Shown here piece after piece: positions 27,578 through 36,698 of a stretch of DNA of 64,000 nucleotides. The position numbers and the translations under genes are program-made. The stretch is from NCBI RefSeq assembly GCF_001999945.1, contig NZ_CP019650.1, forward strand, positions 1,302,001-1,366,000, given 5' to 3'. The stretch comes from Microbulbifer agarilyticus (GTDB taxonomy: Bacteria > Pseudomonadota > Gammaproteobacteria > Pseudomonadales > Cellvibrionaceae). Each line of letters opens with the position of its first letter. Position 1 is the first letter of the stretch. Below the pieces are notes generated by a model that worked only from the letters and a program-made list of their open reading frames with translations, did not search any database and was not told the DNA's origin.

Positions 27578-29899
27578 TTATTTGAGGGTAAATCCTCCTT
27601 CAAGGCCTGATTCCGCATTTGGAGCAATCCACACCCGGAATTCTCCCGGCTCCACCACTTGCCGCATGTCCGCGTTGTGGAAAGCCAATTGGTCTGGGCT
27701 AAGAGTGAACTGCACCAGGCGGGATTCACCGGGGTTTAAGGTGATGCGTTCAAAGCCCTTCAGCTCCCGTACCGGGCGCGACACACTGCCCACGAGGTCG
27801 CGCACATACAGCTGTGCCGTCTCGGTAGCGGTGGTTTTACCCGTGTTGGTTAGCGTGGCGGATACAGTGATCTGGCCATCCGCATTCAGGGTGGTGTCGG
27901 ACAGCGCAAGATCTTTGTACTCAAACGCGCTGTAGGTCAGGCCGTAGCCGAACGGAAACAGGGGTTTGTGACCGTAATCCAGCAGGTTGGAAGAATTGCC
28001 AGGCTGGTGCTGAAATACTTCGCGGCCGATCTTCTCGATGCGGGTGTAGTTATCGTCCGTCGGCGGGCGTCCGGTGGCCAGGTGGTTGTAGTAGATGGGA
28101 ATCTGCCCGGCACCTACCGGCCAGCTGAGCGGCAGGCGCCCGGAAGGTGATGTCTCGCCGTAAAGTACGTCCGCCAGCGCCGGCCCGGCCATGGTGCCCG
28201 GGTGCCAGGCCATCATGACGGCGTCAGCCTGTTCCAAGGTGTCATCCAGCTGAAGTGGGCGGCCGGCCAGTAATACCATGGCCAGTGGCCTGCCGGTTTC
28301 GGCGAGCGCGGCGACGAGGTCTGCCTGAGCACCGGGCAGGCGAATATCGCCACGGCTATGGCCTTCGCCGGACAGGATGGCCTCCTCTCCGCCGACAAAC
28401 AGAATCACATCGGCTTTCCTGGCGGCCTTGAGAGCTGATTTGAACCCGCGGGTACGAGTATCGCGACTGTAATCGAGACCGGCGGCGTAAAGGATTTCAC
28501 CTTCGTCGCCCACCATCTCGCGCAGTGCCGGCAGCAAGGTGTGGGAATATTTTTTATCGCCGTTATAGATCCAGGTACCCAACTGCTCGTGGGCCGCTTC
28601 TGCCAGTGGGCCGATGACCGCGACCGTTTGCCCCTTTTTCAGCGGCAGCAGTTGCTTGTCGTTTTTCAGCAGTACGAAGGTTTCTTTGGCGGCCTCCTTG
28701 GCGGCACTCAGAAACTGGTCGTTGCGGATAATTTGCTTGCGCTCGGCTTTTGATTTGGCGCGGGGGTAGGGGGTGCTCCATAAATCCAGGCGCAACTTCA
28801 CGCGGAGAATGTTGGCAACCGCGGTATCGAGTTGGGTCTCGGAGAACTTTCCTTCGTCCATTAATTGCGGGAAGAATTGTTCGTACGTGTCGGTATGCAT
28901 TTCCATATCGATACCGGCATTGGCGGCCAGGGTTGCCGCGTGCTTGGCATCGCGGGCAAAACCGTGCGGGACCATTTCCATCACCGCGTTCCAGTCGCTC
29001 ACTACAAAGCCGTCGAAACCCCATTCGTCCCGCAGGATCTGTTTGAACAAGAAGGGGCTGCCGGTGCCTGGTACGTCGTTCAGGGTACTGTAGGTACTCA
29101 TGATGCTCTGCATGCCCGCGTCGATTCCGGCTTTGAATGGCGGTAGGTAGATGTCCCGCAGCAGGCGCTCTGGGATATAGGCACTGTTGTAATCCCGTCC
29201 GCCTTCGGCAGCGCCGTAGCCGGCAAAGTGTTTGCCGCAGGCGGCGAGGCTGCTTGGGTCGGCGAGGTTAGCAGTCTGAAAACCTTCCACCATGGCGACG
29301 CCGAGAACGGAGGTCAGCAGCGGGTCTTCTCCAAGGGTTTCAGCGATGCGCCCCCAGCGTGGGTCGCGGCTGATATCGATCATCGGGGCGAAGGTCCAGC
29401 GGATTCCATCGGCGCTGGCTTCTTGGGCTGCGACGCGGGCGCCGTTTTTGATCAGTTCCGGGTTCCAGCTCGCGGCCTGACCCAGCGGAATCGGAAAAAT
29501 GGTTTCATAGCCGTGGATCACATCCTGGCCGAAGAGCAGCGGAATACCCAGCGGGCTTTCTTCCACGGCGATGCGCTGGAGTTCGGCAAAGGCTTCGTCG
29601 TCGACAGCGCTAAAACTTACGTTTAGAAAGCCGCCCACGCGTCCTTCGCGAATGGCCTGCTTGATGGCTTTCATGTCGGAAGCACCGAAGGTGCCCCAGT
29701 CTCGCAGTGCCAGCTGGCCAATTTTTTCTTGTGTGGACATCTGCGCGAGCAGGTTCTGAAGGCGAGCCTCGATGCCGTCTTGTTGCTGGTGTTGGGGCTC
29801 GGCTGCGGCGACTGTTTCGTTAGCGGCCTGTAGGGGAAGGGTTGCGGCGAGCGATAGGAGCCCGGCCATAACGCCGACATAAAGGGGGTGCTTTTTCAT
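27578..29899 (-). CDS. bglX: GH3 beta-glucosidase, BglX type
   Basis: 773 residues from ATG 29899; the open frame to 30019 is an extension. Signal peptide (cleavage near PLQAAN) sends it to the periplasm. GH3 motifs: QDVIHGYETIFPIPLGQAAS, the nucleophile Asp302 in GFVVSDWNAV, and the C-terminal fibronectin type III-like domain (TLTNTGKTTATETAQLYV). Layout and length match periplasmic BglX (about 765 residues). Expected reaction: hydrolysis of beta-glucosyl oligosaccharides to glucose. Transcribed after the TonB receptor, from which a terminator separates it. Confidence 0.95.
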   Translation of the reverse strand: MKKHPLYVGVMAGLLSLAATLPLQAANETVAAAEPQHQQQDGIEARLQNLLAQMSTQEKIGQLALRDWGTFGASDMKAIKQAIREGRVGGFLNVSFSAVDDEAFAELQRIAVEESPLGIPLLFGQDVIHGYETIFPIPLGQAASWNPELIKNGARVAAQEASADGIRWTFAPMIDISRDPRWGRIAETLGEDPLLTSVLGVAMVEGFQTANLADPSSLAACGKHFAGYGAAEGGRDYNSAYIPERLLRDIYLPPFKAGIDAGMQSIMSTYSTLNDVPGTGSPFLFKQILRDEWGFDGFVVSDWNAVMEMVPHGFARDAKHAATLAANAGIDMEMHTDTYEQFFPQLMDEGKFSETQLDTAVANILRVKLRLDLWSTPYPRAKSKAERKQIIRNDQFLSAAKEAAKETFVLLKNDKQLLPLKKGQTVAVIGPLAEAAHEQLGTWIYNGDKKYSHTLLPALREMVGDEGEILYAAGLDYSRDTRTRGFKSALKAARKADVILFVGGEEAILSGEGHSRGDIRLPGAQADLVAALAETGRPLAMVLLAGRPLQLDDTLEQADAVMMAWHPGTMAGPALADVLYGETSPSGRLPLSWPVGAGQIPIYYNHLATGRPPTDDNYTRIEKIGREVFQHQPGNSSNLLDYGHKPLFPFGYGLTYSAFEYKDLALSDTTLNADGQITVSATLTNTGKTTATETAQLYVRDLVGSVSRPVRELKGFERITLNPGESRLVQFTLSPDQLAFHNADMRQVVEPGEFRVWIAPNAESGLEGGFTLK

Positions 29900-30000
29900 G
29901 GTGCTCACTCTGGTACTTTTTATCTCTCGGATATCTCTCAGATACTGCTTTGCGGGCAACACTTCGCTTGTACGCCTTTGTGCATGTGTCAGGCGCGGGG

Positions 30001-30030
30001 AAAAAGGCCCCCATCTCATTGGGAGGGGGC
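30001..30030 (-). terminator. Intrinsic terminator of the TonB receptor gene
   Basis: On the minus strand GCCCCC / GGGGGC (30025-30030, 30007-30012), extended inward with one bulge to about ten pairs, is followed by CTTTTT (30001-30006). It lies 52 bases after the receptor stop. Confidence 0.8.
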
Positions 30031-30082
30031 GAGGGAGACAAGCGAAGATGATGATCGCTTTTGGATTTAATCCGGCAACGAA

Positions 30083-32809
30083 TTAAAAGTTGTAGTTGCC
30101 GCGGATGCCGTAGAAGCGGGGCATGGAAATCGGCCCCTTGATGACGTGGTCACCGCCGCCAGCCCAGTAGGTTTCTTTCTGGTCAGTGAGGTTGTAGACA
30201 AACGCTTCTATATTCCACTGGTTATCCGGTGCTTCCAGCTTGAGGGTGCTGTTCACACTGTGGAATGCTGGGCGTACATCGCTGAATGCATCCGGGGTTT
30301 CCGTGACGAAAGCGTCGTAGTGTTTATCCACGTTCTGGAAGGAGTGGTACGACTTGTCCCGCCAGAAATAGCTCAGGTGAGGAACAAGGGCAAAACCATT
30401 GTTGAAGCGGAACGTGTGGGTGTAGTTCAGCTTGGCGCTGAGCTTCGGTGACGCTGCCAGTTCGTTGCCTTTCAGGTTGACCTTCATGGCATCGTTGTCT
30501 GGATTTGTAGCGGCACCGTGATCCACTTCGAACAGATCGGTAGCGGCGAAATCCCAGTGATAGATAAAGTCGCTGGTAATTTCGGTATCCAGCCAGGTGA
30601 CGTAACCGTCGAAGCGACCGTTTTCGATCGGCGCCCAGTCAAACTCTACTTCCAGACCCTTGATGACCGCGGTACCTATGTTGTCGGTCTGGAATACGGT
30701 CTGGGTTTCGGTGGTGATTTCACCGGTCAGTTCGCCAGTTTCGTCCGCGCGCTCTTCAACATAGTAGGGGAAGATACCTTTGGCGGAGGCCGCCTGCATA
30801 TCTTCATAATCGCTATAGAAGAGAGTCGCCATGACATTTAGGCTGCCGTCCAGGTAAGTACCCTTGGTTCCCAGCTCATAGGTGGTCACCACTTCCGGGT
30901 CGTAGGTGTTGCGGTGGCGTTCTTTGATGATGCGATCGCCATTGGCGTCGAGGAGATATTCCGCTGTGGATGGATCTTGCTCGAACTGCACAAACACATC
31001 GCCAATACCGCCGGACTTGAAGCCATTGGCCACATAGCCGAACGCCATCAGGTCGTCGTTGACGATATAGTCCAAGCCCACGCGGTAGTTAGTGAAGTCC
31101 CAGCTACCTTTGATCTGGTTGTCGCTGATCTCGGTGTAGATGGCGGGGTCGTCAAAGTAATCTGTGGGCAGCTGGTTGAACGCATCGCGGTCCCACGCTG
31201 GGAAGCAGCGCTCGCCGGTCTGCGGATTAATGGTGTCACCATTACAGGTCATGTTATGCCCGCCCACATCTTGCTTAGTGTCTTCGGTGTGACGCAGCCC
31301 CAGGGTCAGGTTCAGCTTGTCGGTGACCGCGTAGGTTCCCTGGGTAAAGATCGCCTGAGACTTAAGCGTGCGGTTGGGCTGGTTCCAGAAGTCAGCATTC
31401 GGTCCACTATTGATCCAGCCACCCTGCATATTGTTGTCTTCTTCAAAGTAGAAGGCGCCGGCGATCCACTGCAGCGGGCCTGAGCCGGTGGACTGCAGCT
31501 GTACTTCGTGGGACTGGGAGGTAAAGGTCGCATCGCGGAAGAAGATAGACATATCCCAGCCGGTGATACCTCGATCTTGGTCTGAATGCTGTGAGCGCAC
31601 CTGCTCCGCCCAGCCGGCGTTGTAGACCAGGGCAATTTCGTCGGACAGGTCCCAGCTCAGGTTGGAGCGCACGGAATCGATACTGAGATCGAGAAATCCG
31701 GGTACGCTGACGTTAACGGTGTAGTCGTCGGCACCGGGGCCGTACACGCTTTCACAACCCAGCAAGCCGGTAACCGGGGTGGCAGAGATATTGCCGTCGG
31801 CATCGACATAGTTGCCGTCCCAATCCTTCTTGATGCGCTTGTCTGCCATGTCGCAGTTCAGGGTATCGGCGCCACCGGCGCTGTTATCCTGGAATTGCTC
31901 GTAGGCGAGCATCCACGACAGAGACTCGCTGGGCTCCCACAAGGCGCTCACGCGGAAAGCGTACTGGTCAGAATTGTTGTAGAAATCGGACGGGTCGGCT
32001 TTAACCAGTTCCTGTACCTCGCCACTGCCCCAGCGCTCACGCTGGCGCAGGCTGCGGTCTTCATCAGCGCCGGTATAGACCGGGGCATTCTGGATTTCTT
32101 CTGGCAGGTAGCGCACGTCCCACTGGTTGGGGTCGTAGTAACCGTCGAGGTACGAGTCGCGGGTTTCCTGCATAAAGGAAGCGCGCAGGGCGAAGGTCTC
32201 GCTCACTGGGATGTTAAGCACGCCGCGGGTTTGCTGGTGATTCCAGCGGCCGGCTTCAATACCAATAGACGCGTCAAATTCGTTGAACTCCGGTCGTTTG
32301 GAAATGATATTGACGTTACCGACGGTGGAGTTGCGTCCGAACAGGGTGCCCTGGGGGCCGCGCATGGCTTCCACGCGCTCCACGTCGAACATTAGCGCCA
32401 TGGCGCCCTGCGGGCGGGGAGAGTAAATGCCGTCCAGGTGAAGGCCCACAGACGGATCGCCCAGCTCGGTGATATTGGTGGAGCGTACACCGCGCATGGC
32501 GACCACTGGCGCGGTCTGCGAGGAATCCATGGAAATTTCCATGTTTGGCACCATCTGTGCCATGTCCTTGATGTTGGTAAGGCCCTCGCGGTCGAGCTTT
32601 TCCTGGCTAAAAGCGGTAATGGAAATCGGGGTTTCCATTAGATTGGTTTCGCGTTTGGTCGCGGTGACGGTTACTTCTTCCAGAGCGTTGGTTGCGTAGG
32701 TGCCTTGATAGTCGCTTTGGGTTTCCTCGGTTGCTTCCTGCTGTGCATAGGCGAAGCCGGAGTTCACCAGTGCAATGGAGAGCGCCAGAGGCTTGTGCAA
32801 TCTCTTCAT
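30083..32809 (-). CDS. TonB-dependent outer-membrane receptor
   Basis: 908 residues from ATG 32809, six bases after GAGGA. Signal peptide ends near AYAQQEA. A TonB-box-like EEVTVTATKR is followed by a plug domain (VERVEAMRGPQGTLFGRNSTVGNVNIISKRPEF) and a large barrel ending in terminal Phe (GIRGNYNF). It is the outer-membrane importer of the locus and, given two beta-glucosidases and a GH5 around it, should take up beta-glucan oligosaccharides. There is no SusD partner, as usual for Proteobacteria. Confidence 0.95.
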   Translation of the reverse strand: MKRLHKPLALSIALVNSGFAYAQQEATEETQSDYQGTYATNALEEVTVTATKRETNLMETPISITAFSQEKLDREGLTNIKDMAQMVPNMEISMDSSQTAPVVAMRGVRSTNITELGDPSVGLHLDGIYSPRPQGAMALMFDVERVEAMRGPQGTLFGRNSTVGNVNIISKRPEFNEFDASIGIEAGRWNHQQTRGVLNIPVSETFALRASFMQETRDSYLDGYYDPNQWDVRYLPEEIQNAPVYTGADEDRSLRQRERWGSGEVQELVKADPSDFYNNSDQYAFRVSALWEPSESLSWMLAYEQFQDNSAGGADTLNCDMADKRIKKDWDGNYVDADGNISATPVTGLLGCESVYGPGADDYTVNVSVPGFLDLSIDSVRSNLSWDLSDEIALVYNAGWAEQVRSQHSDQDRGITGWDMSIFFRDATFTSQSHEVQLQSTGSGPLQWIAGAFYFEEDNNMQGGWINSGPNADFWNQPNRTLKSQAIFTQGTYAVTDKLNLTLGLRHTEDTKQDVGGHNMTCNGDTINPQTGERCFPAWDRDAFNQLPTDYFDDPAIYTEISDNQIKGSWDFTNYRVGLDYIVNDDLMAFGYVANGFKSGGIGDVFVQFEQDPSTAEYLLDANGDRIIKERHRNTYDPEVVTTYELGTKGTYLDGSLNVMATLFYSDYEDMQAASAKGIFPYYVEERADETGELTGEITTETQTVFQTDNIGTAVIKGLEVEFDWAPIENGRFDGYVTWLDTEITSDFIYHWDFAATDLFEVDHGAATNPDNDAMKVNLKGNELAASPKLSAKLNYTHTFRFNNGFALVPHLSYFWRDKSYHSFQNVDKHYDAFVTETPDAFSDVRPAFHSVNSTLKLEAPDNQWNIEAFVYNLTDQKETYWAGGGDHVIKGPISMPRFYGIRGNYNF

Positions 32810-32905
32810 CGGTATTCCTCTCATGTTTATTGTTTTCAGCCGCCATGTGGGCGACGGAGGAAATTTGCCAAATGTGATGGGTGCGGGCGTCCGGGTGCGG
32901 TTATT

Positions 32906-32937
32906 CGAACGCTAAAACCTAGTTTTTTTGGCGTTCG
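32906..32937. repeat. Inverted repeat upstream of the TonB receptor gene
   Basis: CGAACGC / GCGTTCG (32906-32912 and 32931-32937), extended inward by a wobble pair and four A:T pairs, gives a 12-pair stem with an 8-base loop. It lies 97-128 bases upstream of the receptor start, where an operator or 5'-leader structure would be expected. The rest of 32810-33042 shows no gene. Confidence 0.5.
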
Positions 32938-33042
32938 ACTATCTTACGTCGACCCGAACATCGCGTAAATATTGAAAAATCAATGAGTTAGCGGTTTTGC
33001 TCAGTCGCGGAGGCTGGCTGGAATCGGTTGAAAAGCCGATTT

Positions 33043-33076
33043 AAAAAAAGGGCCGCGGGAGTGGTTCCGGCGGCCC
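33043..33076 (-). terminator. Intrinsic terminator of the GH5 gene
   Basis: GGGCCGC / GCGGCCC (33050-33056, 33070-33076) forms a 7-bp GC stem, followed on the minus strand by seven T (33043-33049). It lies 29 bases beyond the GH5 stop, so the TonB receptor gene probably has its own promoter. Confidence 0.82.
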
Positions 33077-33104
33077 GAGGTAAGAGAGAGTCCGTCAGCT
33101 GAGG

Positions 33105-35249
33105 TTAGTTTTCAAACAGCCACAGCTGGTTGTCATTGCCGTGGTAGGTCCACTGCTGGATATTGCCGCCGGCGCTGCTGGTGCCATCCTGCACATCCAG
33201 AGACTTGCCGCTCATGGCCGACAGAATGCGGAAGCGGTTGTCGGAAACCGGTTCGACAACCCAGTGCTGGTTGTCGCCGCCGCCGTACTCCCACTGCTGG
33301 ATGTTAGCGCCGTTACTGGAGGAGACATCTTGGACATCGAGCGCGAGTCCGCTGTAGCTGTTTTCGATCCGGTAGTTGCCGTTGCTGAGTGTGGTGACTT
33401 GCCAAGACTGGCTACCACCCTGAATTACATTGCCGCCGTTGCTGGTGGCATTGTTGGCAACGCCCAGCAACAGGCCACTGGCTAGGTTGCGGATCTGGTA
33501 TTCGCCATCGGCAAGGGTGCCAGATGGCGGTGGGGTGGGGTCCGCGGGTTCTTCTTCCCCGCCTCCCACTGCCAACTCGAACCAGTTCAGGTTGAAACCA
33601 GGGCCCGCCACTTGGAGGCGCAAAGTCTGGGTGCCAGCGCTCAGGTTCACAGAGGTGGAAACGGACTGCCAGCTTTGCCAGCCACCTGTGTTGGGCAGAC
33701 TGGTGTCGGCCGCCTGAGCACTGTTGGCCAGCAATCGCAGTTGCCCGGTATTGGCGGTACTGGCCACACGGTAGGTCAGAGTGTATTCGCCGTCTTGTGG
33801 AGCATCGACACGGTAGTCCAGCCAGTCACCACTGTCGGTCCAGCCGACATTCTGGCCACCCCCGTTGTCGCTGGTGTCCTCCAGTTGGATACCCGACATG
33901 GCGCAGTAGTTTTCTGCTTCGACACGGCCGACGGCCTGCGCGGCGGCGGAGTCACAGCCTGCCGGGGGCGGCGTGCTTTCGCCGCTGTTTTTGATGGCAT
34001 CGTAGAAACCCTGGTGCCAGCTGACGTTGCTCGCCCCGTTGCCGATATGGTTTTGGGCAAAATCGATCATGCCCGTATAGGCATTGGCGGGCGGGGTGCC
34101 GCCGTGGTTGATGTAGTTCACCACCTGGCTATAGATACTGTTGGGGGCGATGGTCCACAGGGTGCGGTCGTGGCTCATCTTTTTAAACGACCAGGGAAAT
34201 TGGCCGGCGATGTTGTCGACGGACCAGTCGGTGAGCTGACGGATGATGTCGTTGTTGTCTTCGCCGTACTCTCCCAAGATCATCGGCACGCCCATGGCAT
34301 TGGTGATGTCCGCGCGGGGATACAAGTCGACGATCCATGCGGTATTGCCGAAGACATAGTGATGGGTCTGGTACACCAGGTTGTGGTCCCAGCGGGCGCT
34401 GATACCGGTGTTGGTCTGGGTGGCAGAATCTGTCCAGTCGATTTTCTGCATATCCGAACCCCACCAGCTGCCCTCGGCAATGATTGCGTGGTTATCGTCC
34501 ACTTCACGGATGGCATCGCGCATGGCAATCAGTGAAGGCAACAGTTCGTACTCGCGCCCGGCTTGGGGCACGGGCTCATTGATCAGGTCGTAGCCCCAAA
34601 CTACCGGTTCATTTTTGTAGCGGTCGGCAATGTGTCGCCACACCTGGCTGGCAATCTGTACGTTACTGCCGTCCCAGAACTTCACCGAGTCCCGCGGTTG
34701 GCCAGCATTGGAGTCAATGTTGTCACTGTGGTCGCCGGGGTTCTGGTAGCCGGGGGCAGCGTGCATATCCAGCAGTACAAAGAGTCCGTGGGTTCGGCAG
34801 TAATCTATTAGGCGATCAAAATACTGGAAGCCCTGATCCGACAATTGCCCGTTCTCCCAGAACAGGTTGTAGTGGAAGGGTACTCGAACGGTGTTGAAAC
34901 CGAGACTTTTCAGGTCTGCGATCTCCCGTTCGGTCACGTAGTTCAGTCGCCACTGGTGTTCGAATTCCTTCGCCTGTGCCATGCTGCCGAAAGTGGCTGC
35001 CAGACTATTTAGGAACTGTGTATGAGTGCGGTAATTGAAGTCTCCCATCATCAGGTAGCCTTCCCACAGCAGCCAGTTGCCGAGGTTGATACCGTTCAGG
35101 TGGATAGGGTCACCATTGCCGTCCACGATCTGAGTACCGTCTGTGTGGACGTACTGCGCGTGGGCCTTGTCAATGACGGTCAGGGGCGACAACAGGGCCA
35201 GCAGTGTTAGTAGGCTGCCTAACCTGTTTGCAGAGTTAAATCTCATCAT
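33105..35249 (-). CDS. Secreted GH5 glucanase with CBM6-like and ricin-type lectin domains
   Basis: About 714 residues from ATG 35249, four bases after AAGGA; the next codon is also ATG, and the open frame to 35309 is an extension. Signal peptide ends near DKAHAQ. GH5 catalytic domain: acid/base Glu225 in DLINEPV and nucleophile Glu327 in ILGEYGEDN. Then a short Pro linker, a CBM6-like domain (AENYCAMSGIQLED to FNLNWFELAV), a Glu/Pro linker and a ricin-B (CBM13-type) trefoil with three QxW-type repeats (SQSWQVT, NQHWVVE, NQLWLFE). The N-terminal catalytic sequence is close to yeast-type exo-/endo-beta-glucanases, so the substrate is likely a beta-1,3 or mixed glucan rather than crystalline cellulose; this is inference. 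Confidence 0.92.
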   Translation of the reverse strand: MMRFNSANRLGSLLTLLALLSPLTVIDKAHAQYVHTDGTQIVDGNGDPIHLNGINLGNWLLWEGYLMMGDFNYRTHTQFLNSLAATFGSMAQAKEFEHQWRLNYVTEREIADLKSLGFNTVRVPFHYNLFWENGQLSDQGFQYFDRLIDYCRTHGLFVLLDMHAAPGYQNPGDHSDNIDSNAGQPRDSVKFWDGSNVQIASQVWRHIADRYKNEPVVWGYDLINEPVPQAGREYELLPSLIAMRDAIREVDDNHAIIAEGSWWGSDMQKIDWTDSATQTNTGISARWDHNLVYQTHHYVFGNTAWIVDLYPRADITNAMGVPMILGEYGEDNNDIIRQLTDWSVDNIAGQFPWSFKKMSHDRTLWTIAPNSIYSQVVNYINHGGTPPANAYTGMIDFAQNHIGNGASNVSWHQGFYDAIKNSGESTPPPAGCDSAAAQAVGRVEAENYCAMSGIQLEDTSDNGGGQNVGWTDSGDWLDYRVDAPQDGEYTLTYRVASTANTGQLRLLANSAQAADTSLPNTGGWQSWQSVSTSVNLSAGTQTLRLQVAGPGFNLNWFELAVGGGEEEPADPTPPPSGTLADGEYQIRNLASGLLLGVANNATSNGGNVIQGGSQSWQVTTLSNGNYRIENSYSGLALDVQDVSSSNGANIQQWEYGGGDNQHWVVEPVSDNRFRILSAMSGKSLDVQDGTSSAGGNIQQWTYHGNDNQLWLFEN

Positions 35250-35442
35250 GCTTTCCTTTATTATGCGTTTGATGTTGAGAATGTCGGGCGAGTGAACCGC
35301 CCACTGCACCCTAAGAGGTAGGGGTGTGCAGCGTCGTTCTGACGGCGTGAAATATGGGGTGTGTGATCAGTCGAACCCGTTCGGCTGGCGCGCGGTACTC
35401 GAACTTTCCGATGTGCCAGGAAAATTAGAAAAATATCTACAA
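35250..35442. promoter_or_regulatory. Divergent control region, GH5 gene / membrane AraC regulator
   Basis: 193 bases between the GH5 start and the chosen start of the AraC-type regulator. The two genes are divergent, so both promoters and probably the regulator's binding site lie here. A purine-rich AAGAGGTAGGGG at 35313-35324 precedes an in-frame GTG (35326) that could be an alternative start of the regulator. No repeat clear enough to call an operator was found. Confidence 0.45.
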
Positions 35443-36615
35443 ATGAATCTGGTTTTATTTAACTTTCATGACGTGGTACTGCTGATGACGGCAATGCAGT
35501 GCCTCTTTTTTGCGGTTCTCCTGTTGGCCACGAATGTGAGTAAACAGGCCAGCACATACTTTCTTGCGGCTTTCCTTTTCTCCCATGCATTTATCCCGCT
35601 ACATGAATTGGTCTTGTGGGGGGCAGAATTCAAGTTCACCGTGCGCGAGCTATTACCACAGATCTATTTTTTGGGCGGGTTTGCCTATTATCTGGACGGC
35701 ATGTTGCTGTTCTTCTGCGTGAAGTCCCTGATCTTCCGCGATTTTTCACTGCGGACGCGCGATGCCGTACACCTGCTGCCGTTTGTCCTTGCGCTTCTTT
35801 ATATGAGTGCGGTTTTCTTCCGCTTACCACTAGAGCAGCGCCTGGATCTCATCAACAGCGAAGATCTGGTGTATGGCTGGCACTATGTGTTGGTGGAGTT
35901 TCTGTGCAAAAGTTTGCGAGTAGCCTATTGCGTATGGTCGCTGCTGTTGCTCGTGCAATACACGCAGCGGCTGAAGTCGACACATTCCAATGTGGAAAAG
36001 GTGGATGTCACCTGGATTCGGACTCTGGTGTTTGGTTTTCTGGTGGTGATGGTGATGGAAGCGGTGTTGGGCATTGCCAAGATGTTCAGCCTGTATCAGC
36101 CGTACGATTTGATTGTGTTCGAAAAAATCGGTCTCACTGGGTACTACACCCTGTTCGTGCTGGTGAACCTGCTGGTATTCACTGGAGTACGTTATTTCGC
36201 CAACTTTGAGTCGGTGCGAGAGCCTGAGAAGCCGCGCAAGCCGGCTGCGGAGCAAGTCTGTAACCCGGCGCTTGCCGAAGAAATCGACAACAAGATGCAC
36301 GCGGAAAAGCTCTACCTGCACCCGGATGTAACCATCGATCTACTGGCGGAAGGCCTAGAGATCCCGCCGCGCGATTTGTCGATGATCATCAACCGGCATT
36401 TTGAGGTGAATTTCTACGAGTTCATCAACCGCTACCGTATTGAAGAGGCGATGCGACTCCTGCGCAGTGCCGATGGGCAGGGGAAGACCATCACTGATAT
36501 CTATCTGGAGGTGGGTTTTAATAGTAAATCGGTATTCAATACCTTCTTTAAAAAAGCAGCGGGTATGACGCCCTCCCAGTATCGCAGTGCAAAGACGGCT
36601 CCCCAGCCAGCTTGA
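35443..36615 (+). CDS. Membrane-anchored AraC-family transcriptional regulator
   Basis: 390 residues from ATG 35443. I preferred this over GTG 35326 because the extra 39 residues are unlike the family, whose N-terminus begins with a membrane helix; the GTG has the better ribosome-binding site, so the start is uncertain. About seven hydrophobic segments occupy residues 5-245 (VVLLMTAMQCLFFAVLLLA and others). A linker then leads to a C-terminal AraC helix-turn-helix domain (about 280-385; IDLLAEGLEIPPRDLSMIINRHF, DIYLEVGFNSKSVFNTFFKKAAGMTPSQYR). Such proteins sense a signal at the inner membrane and bind DNA. Divergent to the GH5 gene, it is the obvious regulator of the glucan locus. Confidence 0.88.
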   Translation: MNLVLFNFHDVVLLMTAMQCLFFAVLLLATNVSKQASTYFLAAFLFSHAFIPLHELVLWGAEFKFTVRELLPQIYFLGGFAYYLDGMLLFFCVKSLIFRDFSLRTRDAVHLLPFVLALLYMSAVFFRLPLEQRLDLINSEDLVYGWHYVLVEFLCKSLRVAYCVWSLLLLVQYTQRLKSTHSNVEKVDVTWIRTLVFGFLVVMVMEAVLGIAKMFSLYQPYDLIVFEKIGLTGYYTLFVLVNLLVFTGVRYFANFESVREPEKPRKPAAEQVCNPALAEEIDNKMHAEKLYLHPDVTIDLLAEGLEIPPRDLSMIINRHFEVNFYEFINRYRIEEAMRLLRSADGQGKTITDIYLEVGFNSKSVFNTFFKKAAGMTPSQYRSAKTAPQPA

Positions 36616-36698
36616 TTCTGCATGCCAGTGGTTCTCGCGCCGGGCCGCTGGCAGATATACTTTTGCTTTCTGTTTGCGTGTGATCACCCAGTTCCCTC

